The notes under the pieces were generated by a model that was not told the origin of the DNA, made no database searches, and saw nothing but the letters and a program-made list of their open reading frames with translations. This document shows positions 24,989 through 33,994 of a stretch of DNA of 64,000 nt, one piece after another; positions within the stretch are counted from its first letter, which is position 1; every line of letters starts with the position of its first letter. A program made the translations under genes and the position numbers. The DNA is from Cyanobacteria bacterium OH_PDB_230 (GTDB lineage Bacteria > Cyanobacteriota > Vampirovibrionia > Gastranaerophilales > Gastranaerophilaceae): NCBI GenBank assembly GCA_023421795.1, contig JAEZSO010000001.1, positions 124,001-188,000 on the forward strand. The letters run 5' to 3'.

Positions 24989-26023
24989 ATGTTTTTATTT
25001 GATAAGCAAGAATTGAAAGAGGATTTGGATAAAATATCAAAGCCAAGAGTTTTGGTTATAGGTGATCTTGCTATAGATGAAATGGTTTACGGTAATACCG
25101 CGAGAATGTCAAGAGAGGCTCCTGTTTTAATATTGCGCCATTACGACACAAAAATAATTTTAGGTGCCGCATCGAACGCTGCTCACAATATTTCTACCTT
25201 AAATGGCGGAAAAGTCAGTGTTATCGGAACATACGGCGATGATTACCATGGGCCTGTTCTTATTGAGGCTCTTCAAAGTGCCGGGATAAACACAAGTTAT
25301 ATGGTCATGGATCCAGAGAGAGTGACTACAGTAAAAACAAGAGTTTCAGGTTCTTGTTCTCAGTCCGTGACACAGCAAATAGTCAGAATCGACAGGGAAA
25401 CAACAGCTCCATTGTCACCTCTTGTAGAAGCTCAATTTATAGCTAATATCGAAAAGGCAATACCTGAACATGATGCTGTTATTCTATCAGATTACAATAT
25501 CGGAACTATGACAAAAAATGTAATTGAAAAAACAATAGAAACAGCAAGAAGATACGGAAAAATAGTTGTTGTTGACGCCCAAAAAGACCTAGACAGATAC
25601 AAGGGTTGCACGGCTATGACCCCTAACCAGCCTGATACGGAACAATTTATCGGATATTTTATAAAAGACAAAGAATCTCTTGAAAGAGCCGGAAAAGATA
25701 TGCTTGAAAAGACTCAGGCAGATATGATTCTTGTTACACGCGGCGGAGACGGCATGAGCTTATTCGAGAAAAACGGCGAATATGCAAAAGTTCCTGTTTT
25801 CAACAAGACAGATGTTTTTGATGTTACAGGTGCAGGAGATACGGTTGTAGCTTCATTTGCTTTAGCATTAGCGGCGGGTATTAGTCCCGTAAATTCAGCT
25901 ATAATAGGAAATTTGGCTGCAAGTATAGTCATAAGACATTTCGGTTGCGCGACTACGACGGTATCCGAAATAAAACAAACATTAGACAATTTAAATATGG
26001 ACAGCTTTACTGTAAAAGTTTAG
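24989..26023 (+). CDS. rfaE1: D-glycero-beta-D-manno-heptose-7-phosphate kinase (RfaE1 domain)
   Basis: The protein begins MFLFDKQELKEDLDKIS and is a PfkB-type kinase of 344 residues. Visible are VIGDLAIDEMVYG, the RfaE-typical SREAPVLILR, AASNAAHNISTLNGG, VDAQKD, TPNQPD and the catalytic DVTGAGDTVVASFALAL. It phosphorylates heptose 7-phosphate at C1 on the way to ADP-heptose for LPS core. The cytidylyl/adenylyl-transferase domain of full HldE is absent, so a separate RfaE2 is expected elsewhere. ATG 24989 is chosen since GGAG lies just upstream; TTG 24971 is possible. It heads a six-gene run to 31343. Upstream, TTGTTT-N18-TAATAT (24913-24942) is a candidate promoter. Confidence 0.88.
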   Translation: MFLFDKQELKEDLDKISKPRVLVIGDLAIDEMVYGNTARMSREAPVLILRHYDTKIILGAASNAAHNISTLNGGKVSVIGTYGDDYHGPVLIEALQSAGINTSYMVMDPERVTTVKTRVSGSCSQSVTQQIVRIDRETTAPLSPLVEAQFIANIEKAIPEHDAVILSDYNIGTMTKNVIEKTIETARRYGKIVVVDAQKDLDRYKGCTAMTPNQPDTEQFIGYFIKDKESLERAGKDMLEKTQADMILVTRGGDGMSLFEKNGEYAKVPVFNKTDVFDVTGAGDTVVASFALALAAGISPVNSAIIGNLAASIVIRHFGCATTTVSEIKQTLDNLNMDSFTVKV

Positions 26024-26033
26024 GAGAGAGACG

Positions 26034-26567
26034 ATGGCTTTAAAAGATCTTAAAAAGGTTGATTATGTAATAATCGGTTTTATTTGTTTACTGCTTTTGA
26101 TTACAGGGTTAGTATTTGTTGGAAAAAATAAATTTTCAAAATCACCTGTAGAAGCAGAAGAAGAAGTGGCTTTCCAGGTATTTTTCAGGGGAATAACAAT
26201 AACTAATGTTGAAAGTCCTTTTAAAGTCGGTGAAGATTCATTTATTACAATAAGAAACGTACCTTACACAAAGCTGAAAATCGTAGACGTTAAATATGAC
26301 AGAAGAAAAATTGCTCTTCCGGCAAATAACAGCAACAAATATATTCTTATCGACGATATTTCTTCTCCATTTCAATATGACTTTTTGGTTACTCTTGTTG
26401 ATAAAGCAAAAATCACAGATGACGGGGCAGTTGTCGGCGGAAATAAATTAAAAATCGGTATTCCTATAGTTCTAGAAGGTAAAGATTATAAGCTTAATGG
26501 TACTATTTCAAATGTTGAAATTGTTAAAGAGAGTGTAAATAACGTTAAAAATGAAACAGTTAGGTAG
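26034..26567 (+). CDS. DUF4330-type membrane-anchored protein
   Basis: The 177-residue protein has one N-terminal membrane segment (YVIIGFICLLLLITGLVFVG, about 12-31) and a beta-rich extracytoplasmic domain (VAFQVFFRGITITNVESPFKVG and GNKLKIGIPIVLEGKDYKLNGTI), the layout of DUF4330 proteins, which have no known function. It lies 10 bases after the heptose kinase and overlaps the ligase-like gene by 17 bases. This placement suggests a role in surface polysaccharide assembly. Confidence 0.7.
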   Translation: MALKDLKKVDYVIIGFICLLLLITGLVFVGKNKFSKSPVEAEEEVAFQVFFRGITITNVESPFKVGEDSFITIRNVPYTKLKIVDVKYDRRKIALPANNSNKYILIDDISSPFQYDFLVTLVDKAKITDDGAVVGGNKLKIGIPIVLEGKDYKLNGTISNVEIVKESVNNVKNETVR

Positions 26568-27909
26568 TATAGTAATTGATTGTATCAATGAGAAATTAGC
26601 CTGGTTTCAGGATAAATCTCAAGAAATCGTCGAAAATAGCTTTATTCTCAAAAATTTGGATAATCTTATATTCGTCTTTATTTCGCTTGTTTTGATTGGT
26701 TCTTTGTTTATGGGGAGCGAGCAAATAGGCCTTATTGCGTTGGTTGTTACAGCTCTTACTGTTTTAAAATTGTTTCTTCACAAAGGACAAACGATTACCC
26801 TTGCAAGCTGTAACCTGTTTTTGCTCATTTTCTTAGGGTTTAACATAATAAGCGTGATTAATTCCACAGAGTTTGTCTATAGCGTTATGGGAATCACAAA
26901 GACTTTTATATATCTGAGTTTTTATTTTTCCGTAATTCAATTTCTGAGATATAACAGAGAAAAAATTGTACCTTTGTTCTACCTGATAGCTTCTTTAGCC
27001 TGTTTTGAAGGTGTTGTCGGTATTATTCAAAATAATATGGATCTTTCAAACATTTCGACTTGGCAGGATACAAGTTATATCAACCCTGAAGATGTGGTTT
27101 CAAGGATCTATGGAACCCTATTGCCATATAATCCCAATTTATTGGGTGGATATTTGGTTGCCGCGATAAGTTCGATCTTGGCCGTGATGTTTTTATCGGT
27201 TGAATCTAAAAAGATGAAGCAGTTTGTTATTGCTTCAGTCGGTTTTTTAATAACATCTTTAACGTTGTTTTTTACCGGTTGTAGAGGAGCTTACCTGGCA
27301 TTGTTTTCAATAGTCTTAGGCTTTATTTATGCGTCTTGGATTGTAATCAAAGAAAATGAAAAGTTGAAAAAATATTGGCAGATTGCTGTTTCAACCATAA
27401 TAGGTAGCGGACTCATTGTTATGGTTTCAATACCGAGTATCTTAAAAAGAATAATGTCTATATTGGTTATGAGAGAAGATTCTTCAACTTCTTTCAGGAT
27501 GAACGTATATAACTCAAGCTTAAATATGTTTACGGATAATTGGCTTTTAGGAATCGGCGTCGGCAACAAAACTTTTAGAGAAGTTTATGGTTTATATATG
27601 ATTTCAGGCTTTGATGCGTTGAGTTCTTACTGCGTGTTCTTGGAAATGGCGGTTGAGAGCGGAATTTTTGCGCTTCTTGCTTATTTGATTTTCTTATACT
27701 TATTGATTTCCAATTCAATTAAAGCGTTTTTATCAAATACTGACTTGAAATTCAGAATATTGATATTTTCAGCCGCAATCAGTGTGATTGCAGTTATGGT
27801 ACACGGATTTTTTGACACTATATATTTTAGACCGCAAGTGCAATTTGTATACTGGATTATGGTAAGCATTTTGGTCGTACTACTTCAGGAAAAAGAGATT
27901 ACAGAATGA
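26551..27909 (+). CDS. O-antigen ligase/polymerase family membrane protein (Wzy_C)
   Basis: The 452-residue protein has about ten to twelve hydrophobic segments. It has the family's large periplasmic loop with FFTGCRGAYLALFSIVLGF (the Arg and Gly conserved in WaaL/Wzy_C) and SFRMNVYNSSLNMFTDNWLLG ahead of GIGVGNKTF, and ends with HGFFDTIYFRPQVQ. Such enzymes join or polymerise undecaprenyl-linked glycans. It shares an operon with a heptose kinase and DUF4330 gene, and overlaps sucC by four bases. Ligase and polymerase cannot be told apart by sequence. Confidence 0.82.
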   Translation: MKQLGSIVIDCINEKLAWFQDKSQEIVENSFILKNLDNLIFVFISLVLIGSLFMGSEQIGLIALVVTALTVLKLFLHKGQTITLASCNLFLLIFLGFNIISVINSTEFVYSVMGITKTFIYLSFYFSVIQFLRYNREKIVPLFYLIASLACFEGVVGIIQNNMDLSNISTWQDTSYINPEDVVSRIYGTLLPYNPNLLGGYLVAAISSILAVMFLSVESKKMKQFVIASVGFLITSLTLFFTGCRGAYLALFSIVLGFIYASWIVIKENEKLKKYWQIAVSTIIGSGLIVMVSIPSILKRIMSILVMREDSSTSFRMNVYNSSLNMFTDNWLLGIGVGNKTFREVYGLYMISGFDALSSYCVFLEMAVESGIFALLAYLIFLYLLISNSIKAFLSNTDLKFRILIFSAAISVIAVMVHGFFDTIYFRPQVQFVYWIMVSILVVLLQEKEITE

Positions 27910-29042
27910 AAATACACGAATATCAAGCAAAACAACTGTTTAAAGAATATGGAATAAACATTCCCGAATCAGTTCTTTGTGAAAAAAGAGAAGAGATAGA
28001 AAAAGCCGTTGATAAAGTCGGCATTCCTTGCGTTATAAAAGCCCAGGTTCATTCAGGAGCCAGAGGAAAAGCAGGCGGCGTCAAAGTAGCCGGAACAAAA
28101 GAAGATGCAATTAAATTCGCCAACGAAATTCTTGGTATGGAGTTAAAATCTTCTCAGGCAGGCAGTAAAACCGTTAACAAGATTTTGGTTGAACAAGCTG
28201 TTGATATAGATAAAGAATTATATTTAAGTTTCACATTCGACAGGGCTAATGAATGTATCGCCCTGATACTTTCTACAGAAGGCGGTATGGATATAGAAGA
28301 AGTAGCAAAAGTTAATCCTGAAGCTATTTTGACACAAATGCTGAGTCCTATAAAAGATTTTTCGGTTAAAAAAATCGTTGATAAATTGGGCTTTGATGAA
28401 AATGTTTCTTCTCAAATAGAAGATATAGTGTTGAAACTTTATAAACTCTATGTTGATAAAGATGCGAGTTTGGTTGAGATAAACCCTTTGGTTGTAACTA
28501 AACAAAAAAATGTTATTGCAATCGATGCGAAGATGAATTTTGACGATAATGCATTGTTTAGGCATCCTGAAATATTAGATTTAAAGGATGAACTTGAGGA
28601 AAATCCATTAGAGCTTGAAGCTCAAAAATTTGACTTAAATTATATAAAACTTGACGGGACAATAGGATGCATGGTAAATGGCGCGGGCCTTGCCATGGCA
28701 ACTATGGACGTGATAAAACTTGCAGGAAAAGACGCGGCTAACTTCCTAGATGTCGGCGGCGGTGCGAGCAGTGAAAAAATAGAAAGAGCATTTAAGATTC
28801 TAGTTTCCGATAAAAGTGTCAAAGCAGTGTTTATAAATATTTTCGGCGGGATATTAAGATGCGATATTTTGGCAGAAGGCCTTACAAACGCAGCTAAAAA
28901 TCTGAACCTTACATTGCCTTTGATTGTAAGGATGGAAGGCACAAACAAAGAATCAGGAGCCAAAATCTTAAACGAATCAGGGCTAAAGTTCAGAGTAGTA
29001 AAAGATTTGAATGAAGCCGTAGAAGTTATTAAGGAATTATAA
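27906..29042 (+). CDS. sucC: Succinyl-CoA ligase, beta subunit
   Basis: The 378 residues begin with the standard MKIHEYQAKQLFKEYGI and contain IKAQVHSGARGKAGGVK (ATP grasp), INPLVV, LDVGGGASSEKIERAF and INIFGGILRCDILAEG. With SucD it makes succinyl-CoA and ADP (or GDP) reversibly, giving substrate-level phosphorylation. Overlap of four bases with the preceding ligase-like gene and two bases to sucD show tight coupling. No 2-oxoglutarate dehydrogenase is nearby. In an anaerobe the enzyme may supply succinyl-CoA or ATP in a branched TCA path with the class I fumarase. Confidence 0.96.
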   Translation: MKIHEYQAKQLFKEYGINIPESVLCEKREEIEKAVDKVGIPCVIKAQVHSGARGKAGGVKVAGTKEDAIKFANEILGMELKSSQAGSKTVNKILVEQAVDIDKELYLSFTFDRANECIALILSTEGGMDIEEVAKVNPEAILTQMLSPIKDFSVKKIVDKLGFDENVSSQIEDIVLKLYKLYVDKDASLVEINPLVVTKQKNVIAIDAKMNFDDNALFRHPEILDLKDELEENPLELEAQKFDLNYIKLDGTIGCMVNGAGLAMATMDVIKLAGKDAANFLDVGGGASSEKIERAFKILVSDKSVKAVFINIFGGILRCDILAEGLTNAAKNLNLTLPLIVRMEGTNKESGAKILNESGLKFRVVKDLNEAVEVIKEL

Positions 29043-29044
29043 TA

Positions 29045-29917
29045 ATGTCAGCATTTATAAATAAAGAGACAAGAGTTATTGTGCAAGGAATTACAGGTAA
29101 AGAAGGATCTTTTCACACTGAATCCTGCCTTGCTTACGGCACAAAAATAATTGGGGGCGTTACCCCAAACAAAGGTGGGACCGAAATATTTGGTCTTCCT
29201 GTTTTTAACACTGTAAAAGAAGCGAAAGAAGCTTTGAATCCTGATGCGACAATGATATTTGTTCCCCCAAGATTCGCGGCAGGAGCCATTATTGATGCCG
29301 CTGAGGCAGGGATAAAATTGATAATCTGTATTACAGAGGGAATACCAGTTTTAGACATGATGAAAGCTAAAAATGCTGTTTTGGAAAACGGAGCAAGGTT
29401 AATAGGACCCAATTGTCCGGGCATCATAACTCCCGAAGAATGTAAAATAGGTATCATGCCTTCATCTATCCATAAAAAAGGAAGTGTCGGCGTTGTTTCA
29501 AGAAGCGGCACTTTGACCTATGAAGCCGTATACCAGCTTACCCAGCTTGGAATAGGTCAATCCACCTGCATCGGTATAGGCGGGGATTCAATAATAGGAA
29601 CTACATTCATTGATTGCCTAAAAGCATTTCAGGATGACCCTGAGACCAAGGCTATTTGCATGATAGGCGAAATAGGCGGAAGCGCTGAAGAAGAGGCGGC
29701 CGAATTTATTAAAGCTTATGTAACAAAACCAGTAGTCAGTTTCATTGCAGGATTGAGCGCTCCAAAAGGAAAAAGAATGGGACATGCAGGAGCCATTATC
29801 TCAGGAGGCAAAGGAACCGCCCAAAGTAAAATGGATGCTTTAACGTCAGCTAATGTGGTGGTTTGTAAAAATCCTGCAGATTTAGGTATAACTATTAAGG
29901 AATTATTAGAAAAGTAA
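29045..29917 (+). CDS. sucD: Succinyl-CoA ligase, alpha subunit
   Basis: The 290-residue protein has the CoA-binding start RVIVQGITGKEGSFHTE, GVTPNKGGTEIFGLPVFNT, IGPNCPGIITPEECKIGIMP, VSRSGTLTYEAVYQLT and the phosphohistidine loop GHAGAIISGGKGTAQSK. It pairs with SucC two bases upstream. His in GHAGA carries the phosphate. It is fifth in the six-gene run and lies 46 bases before the glutamate synthase-like gene. Confidence 0.96.
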   Translation: MSAFINKETRVIVQGITGKEGSFHTESCLAYGTKIIGGVTPNKGGTEIFGLPVFNTVKEAKEALNPDATMIFVPPRFAAGAIIDAAEAGIKLIICITEGIPVLDMMKAKNAVLENGARLIGPNCPGIITPEECKIGIMPSSIHKKGSVGVVSRSGTLTYEAVYQLTQLGIGQSTCIGIGGDSIIGTTFIDCLKAFQDDPETKAICMIGEIGGSAEEEAAEFIKAYVTKPVVSFIAGLSAPKGKRMGHAGAIISGGKGTAQSKMDALTSANVVVCKNPADLGITIKELLEK

Positions 29918-29963
29918 TTTTATAATATAATATTAAAAGTAGAAAATAGGAAAATTCGTAAAA

Positions 29964-31343
29964 ATGAATAAAGCACAAAGACAAAAAGCTCAAGAACAAG
30001 ACCATATCGAGAGAAGAAGTAATTTTGATGCGGTTGAATACAATTTGACAGCGGAACAGGCTAAACAAGAAGCGCAAAGATGCTTAAACTGCAAGAATGC
30101 AAGATGCATCGCAGGGTGCCCTGTCAACATTAACATACCAAAATTCATTGATGCTATAAAAAGAGACAACCTTGAAGAAGCCGGGGATGTAATAAGAGAA
30201 ACAAGCTTGTTACCTTCTGTTTGCGGAAGAGTTTGTCCTCAGGAAAGGCAGTGTGAAGGCAAATGCGTTCTTGGCATCAAGTCTGAACCTATCGCTATAG
30301 GTGCTTTAGAAAGATATATAGGCGACACAACCGAAGCTAAAGTCGGGAATATCGTTCCGACAGGTAAAAAAGTCGCAGTAGTAGGTTCAGGTTGTGCAGG
30401 TATTACAGCTGCAGCCGATTTGAGAAAATTAGGACACGATGTTGTTGTATTTGAAGCGCTCCATGATCTTGGCGGTGTTTTAAGATATGGAATACCTCCA
30501 TTCAGACTTCCTAGAACAGTTTTAGATAGAGAAATCGAATCTTTAAAAGACATAGGCGTAAAATTTGAAACTAACGTCGTTGTAGGAAAATCTATAACAA
30601 TCAAACAATTAAAAGAAGACGGTTTTGATGCAATATTTATTTGCTCAGGCGCTGGTCTTCCTAAGATGCTTGGTGTTGCTGGAGAAAATTTCAACGGTGT
30701 ATATTCGGCGAATGAATTTTTAACAAGAGTCAATTTGATGCAGGCTCATCAGGAAGAAACTCCAACTCCTATTCGTGTAGGCAAAAAGGTTGCTGTAATA
30801 GGCGGCGGAAACGTTGCGATGGATGCAGCCAGAGTAGCTGTAAGAGTTGGTTTTGAAGAAGTTTATATAGTTTACAGAAGAACAGAAGCTGAGCTTCCTG
30901 CAAGACTTGAAGAGATAAGACACGCCAAAGAAGAAGGTGTAATCTTTAAATTTTTACATAACCCGACTGAAATAATAGGTGAAAACGGTTACGTAAAAGG
31001 TATGACCCTTGATATTATGGAACTTGGTGAACCCGATGAATCAGGAAGAAGAAGACCTGTTTCAACAGGAAAAACTGAATTTATGGATTTTGACACGGTA
31101 ATTGTTGCCTTAGGCACAGGGCCAAATCCTATTATCCAGGATTCAGCCGAATCAGAAAATTTAAGCCTGGAAACAAATAAATGGGGCTATATAGTTATAG
31201 ATGCAGAAACAGGGAAAACATCTATAGAAGGCGTCTACGCCGGTGGTGACGTTGCTCCAAGCGGCGAATCAAACGCGATTAATGCGATGGGAGCCGGCAA
31301 AAAAGCAGCTAAAGCTATAGATGAATATTTAAAAACAATATAA
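29964..31343 (+). CDS. gltD: Glutamate synthase small subunit-type FAD/NADPH oxidoreductase
   Basis: The 459 residues match the homotetrameric GltA/GltD family. The N-terminal Fe-S domain is CLNCKNARCIAGCPV and CGRVCPQERQCEGKC. FAD binding is AVVGSGCAGITAAADL, followed by GGVLRYGIPPFRLPR. NADPH binding is AVIGGGNVAMDAARVAVR, and the end is GVYAGGDVAPSGESNAINAMG. The FAD loop has Cys where Pro is usual. It could be the small subunit of glutamate synthase or a stand-alone NADPH:ferredoxin oxidoreductase (NfnB type). No large glutamate synthase gene is adjacent, and no NfnA subunit, so both readings stay open. It ends the operon before a strong terminator. Confidence 0.85.
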   Translation: MNKAQRQKAQEQDHIERRSNFDAVEYNLTAEQAKQEAQRCLNCKNARCIAGCPVNINIPKFIDAIKRDNLEEAGDVIRETSLLPSVCGRVCPQERQCEGKCVLGIKSEPIAIGALERYIGDTTEAKVGNIVPTGKKVAVVGSGCAGITAAADLRKLGHDVVVFEALHDLGGVLRYGIPPFRLPRTVLDREIESLKDIGVKFETNVVVGKSITIKQLKEDGFDAIFICSGAGLPKMLGVAGENFNGVYSANEFLTRVNLMQAHQEETPTPIRVGKKVAVIGGGNVAMDAARVAVRVGFEEVYIVYRRTEAELPARLEEIRHAKEEGVIFKFLHNPTEIIGENGYVKGMTLDIMELGEPDESGRRRPVSTGKTEFMDFDTVIVALGTGPNPIIQDSAESENLSLETNKWGYIVIDAETGKTSIEGVYAGGDVAPSGESNAINAMGAGKKAAKAIDEYLKTI

Positions 31344-31360
31344 GTTTAGATTTATAAATT

Positions 31361-31386
31361 AAAAGGAGCTTAAAGCTCCTTTTTTA
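31361..31386 (+). terminator. Terminator of the heptose kinase to gltD run
   Basis: AAAAGGAGCT and AGCTCCTTTT flank TAA, with a T run after. The A run before the stem means that it also serves the converging GTPase transcript. Confidence 0.85.
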
Positions 31387-31941
31387 TTTTTCTTTTTTTA
31401 ATGCGAATTTTATTTTTTCCAATAAAGTGTCTGGATAAAATTTGCTGATTTCTTCTCGTGCTTTTGTCACAAAATCTTTGTCAAATCTCAAAGATGTTGA
31501 AATCACGCTGTCTGAGCGCTCTTTAATTTTCGTTAACAGTTCTTCCGGTATCGGATGCATGTCCATTTTATTGATTATGCTTATAATTGGCGTTTTATTT
31601 TGCTTTGCCATCTGGCAGATTGTTTCATCCAGAGGGCTGTATCCGTTGAAATCGGTCAGAATCAATACAATATCACTTTTTGCTATGACATTTTTGATAC
31701 AATCCACGGTTATGGAAATATCTTGGTCTTTAAGCTTGGATATTTGAAAATCGATGATTTTTGCCCTTTTTCTCAGTGAAATATCGATTTCTTTTTCTTC
31801 CAGGTAATCAATTTCAGACGTCAAATCTTTTGTCGTTCTCAAGTTGTAGTGGGTTAAAGCCATATATGCTGAAGTTTTACCTGTGTTGTGCCTTCCCAGA
31901 ATGCCTATTGTCAAAATATTCGATTTCAATCTTCTACTCAT
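31384..31941 (-). CDS. Small GTPase-like protein
   Basis: The 185-residue protein has a P-loop GRHNTGKTS (residues 13-21), TTKD as possible switch I and the guanine-specific NKMD (about residue 127). The usual DxxG of switch II is not seen; AKIIDFQIS lies there instead. Order and spacing recall the N-terminal GTPase of HydF, the FeFe hydrogenase maturase, or Era/Der-type domains, but the HydF dimerisation and cluster domains are missing. It overlaps the flippase stop by eight bases. It could be a GTPase with altered hydrolysis. Confidence 0.65.
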   Translation of the reverse strand: MSRRLKSNILTIGILGRHNTGKTSAYMALTHYNLRTTKDLTSEIDYLEEKEIDISLRKRAKIIDFQISKLKDQDISITVDCIKNVIAKSDIVLILTDFNGYSPLDETICQMAKQNKTPIISIINKMDMHPIPEELLTKIKERSDSVISTSLRFDKDFVTKAREEISKFYPDTLLEKIKFALKKEK

Positions 31942-32956
31942 TAAGCGGTCCTTGAATGTTTGATTTATCCAATTCTACAATATTTAAATTGTTTTTAATA
32001 GCAAATCCTATAAAGATTATTGTTAATACAAGCATATTTACCGTTTGCAACATGAAAGAGATTGCAAGAGAAGAAGATTTGTCAATGTTATAAATGCTTA
32101 ATGCCAATATAAAAGCATATTGAAAAGGACCTATATATATAGAGCTTGAAGGTATCACGGATGCCAATGCAATAAAGCCTATAACGAAAAGAGCGGCGGA
32201 GAAATGGATGTTGATTCCGAACCCTAATATTAAAATATAAATGATGAGGCATTCGATTGACCAAATCATAAAACTTATGCTCCCTGCGGTTAAGAGTTTT
32301 CTTGTCTCTAATATTTTGCTTGCGCTGTTTAAAAATGTGTTTATCCAGTCTCTGACTTTTTCTATGGCTGAAACCAAAATTGAAACTGTTTTATTTTGGA
32401 AATTAGAAAATATTTTTTTCAGGTAATCGGCTATCTGGTTTGTTTTGTTATATTTGACAGTAAAATATATCGTTCCTAAGCTGCCCAAGAAAAACAATGC
32501 TGCAATTTCACTTATACGAAATGTCCAACCGGCTCTATAATATAAACATGTTGCAGAAAACAATATAAACAATACTGTAAGCCCGTCAATTATTCTTTCT
32601 ATAACTATTGAAGCGATGACTTCCAATTTAGGTCTGTTGTGTTTTTCACCTAAAAAATAAGCCCTGAAAAAATCCCCTGCCCTTGCCGGCAAATAAATGT
32701 TCAAAGCAGTTCCGACCATAAATATTTCACTAAGTTCAAGTACGGACATGTTTTTGTTTTCGTTTAATAAATATTTCCATCTTACACCTCTTAATACCAT
32801 TGCAGAGAGAATTAGAGGAACAATCGCAAATAACATTTTGTAGTTGAACTCTGAAAAAGTATCCATAAGCCTTTTAAAATCTATCCCATGAAAGACCAAT
32901 ATTAAAAATAAAAGGCTTAACCCAAAAGTAAAAATGCTTTTTTTGTTAATTTTCAT
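31934..32956 (-). CDS. YbhN/UPF0104-type flippase-like membrane protein
   Basis: The 340-residue protein has eight hydrophobic segments and family signatures LRGVRWKYLLNE, LYLPARAGDFFRAYFLGEKH and VIERIIDGLTVLF. The family includes the membrane domain of lysylphosphatidylglycerol synthase and glycolipid-associated flippase-like proteins. No synthetase domain is fused. It sits between an alcohol dehydrogenase (two bases upstream) and the small GTPase gene (overlap). Lipid cargo is unknown. Confidence 0.8.
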   Translation of the reverse strand: MKINKKSIFTFGLSLLFLILVFHGIDFKRLMDTFSEFNYKMLFAIVPLILSAMVLRGVRWKYLLNENKNMSVLELSEIFMVGTALNIYLPARAGDFFRAYFLGEKHNRPKLEVIASIVIERIIDGLTVLFILFSATCLYYRAGWTFRISEIAALFFLGSLGTIYFTVKYNKTNQIADYLKKIFSNFQNKTVSILVSAIEKVRDWINTFLNSASKILETRKLLTAGSISFMIWSIECLIIYILILGFGINIHFSAALFVIGFIALASVIPSSSIYIGPFQYAFILALSIYNIDKSSSLAISFMLQTVNMLVLTIIFIGFAIKNNLNIVELDKSNIQGPLNE

Positions 32957-32958
32957 TC

Positions 32959-33924
32959 CTAGTCACTTATTTTTAAAATAACTTTTAAAGAATCTTTTTC
33001 CTTGTTTTTATCAAATGCTTCAAGAGCTTTTTCTATAGGGAAAATTCCTGAAATAAAAGGGGTGAAATCAATTTTTTTCTGTTCTAAATATCTTAAAGCA
33101 GGCTTAAATTGACCGCATCTTGAACCGAGGACTGTTATTTCATCTATTACAATAGGAGCGAAGTTGAACTCTTTAGAGGCCGCTATCGTGCTTTTTAGAA
33201 CCAAAGTCCCTCTTGGTTTTACTGACGCAATAGAAGTTTCAAACCCTGTAATTGAACCTGTAGCTTCTATTACAACATCATATTCTTTTTTTATTTCGGT
33301 TTCTTGTAAAAGTTTTGTTTTAACTTTTTGATTTTTAGCTATATCAAGTTTATTCTGATGCTTGCCTATCAAAGTTACGTCAAGCCCTGAGGAATTGAGC
33401 GTAATAGCGGTGGTAAGCCCCAGTTTTCCGTCTCCTAAAACCAGTACTTTCTCGTATGGTTTTATGTGAAGCTGTTCAAGGATTTCTATAGCTGCCGCAA
33501 GGGGTTCAACAAATACTGCTTCTTCATCTGAAACAGATTCAGGAACTTCAATCAGGTTTTGTATTGGTATCATTACATATTCAGCCATACATCCGTCTTG
33601 TTGCCATATACCCAGAGTGCTTCTGTTTGGGCAGTGTCTTTGAAGTCCTTTTTTGCACCATTCGCATTTCTCGCAGCCAAAATTTATCTCTCCTACGACT
33701 CTTTTGTTTAATAAAGATTTGTCATCGGAATTGATTTCTTCAACTATACCAACAAATTCATGGCCTAAAATGCCTTTATATCCCATATACCCTTTTGTTA
33801 TTTCAAAATCGGTATTGCAAATGCCTGCAAGTTTTACTCTTACAAGCGCTTCTCCTGATTTTATCTCGGGCTTTTTATAGTCGCCGCAAAGTTTTAATTC
33901 ACTATCAAATACAACTGCTTTCAT
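32959..33924 (-). CDS. Zinc-dependent alcohol dehydrogenase family (MDR)
   Basis: The 321-residue protein has the MDR fold: catalytic zinc ligands C37 (GICNTDFE) and GHEFVG, the four-Cys structural zinc lobe CEKCEWCKKGLQRHC, a nucleotide-binding VLVLGDGKLGLTTAITL and VIEATGSITGFETSIASV. It would oxidise an alcohol or polyol with NAD(P). The Gly pattern is GDGKLG. Similarity to threonine or sorbitol dehydrogenase-type MDR cannot be resolved. It heads the three-gene minus-strand group with flippase and GTPase genes. Confidence 0.85.
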   Translation of the reverse strand: MKAVVFDSELKLCGDYKKPEIKSGEALVRVKLAGICNTDFEITKGYMGYKGILGHEFVGIVEEINSDDKSLLNKRVVGEINFGCEKCEWCKKGLQRHCPNRSTLGIWQQDGCMAEYVMIPIQNLIEVPESVSDEEAVFVEPLAAAIEILEQLHIKPYEKVLVLGDGKLGLTTAITLNSSGLDVTLIGKHQNKLDIAKNQKVKTKLLQETEIKKEYDVVIEATGSITGFETSIASVKPRGTLVLKSTIAASKEFNFAPIVIDEITVLGSRCGQFKPALRYLEQKKIDFTPFISGIFPIEKALEAFDKNKEKDSLKVILKISD

Positions 33925-33994
33925 ACTTAATCCTTATAGATATAACTAATATTAATAATATTATATCTTAAAAGGCTTAATATATAAATTTAAT

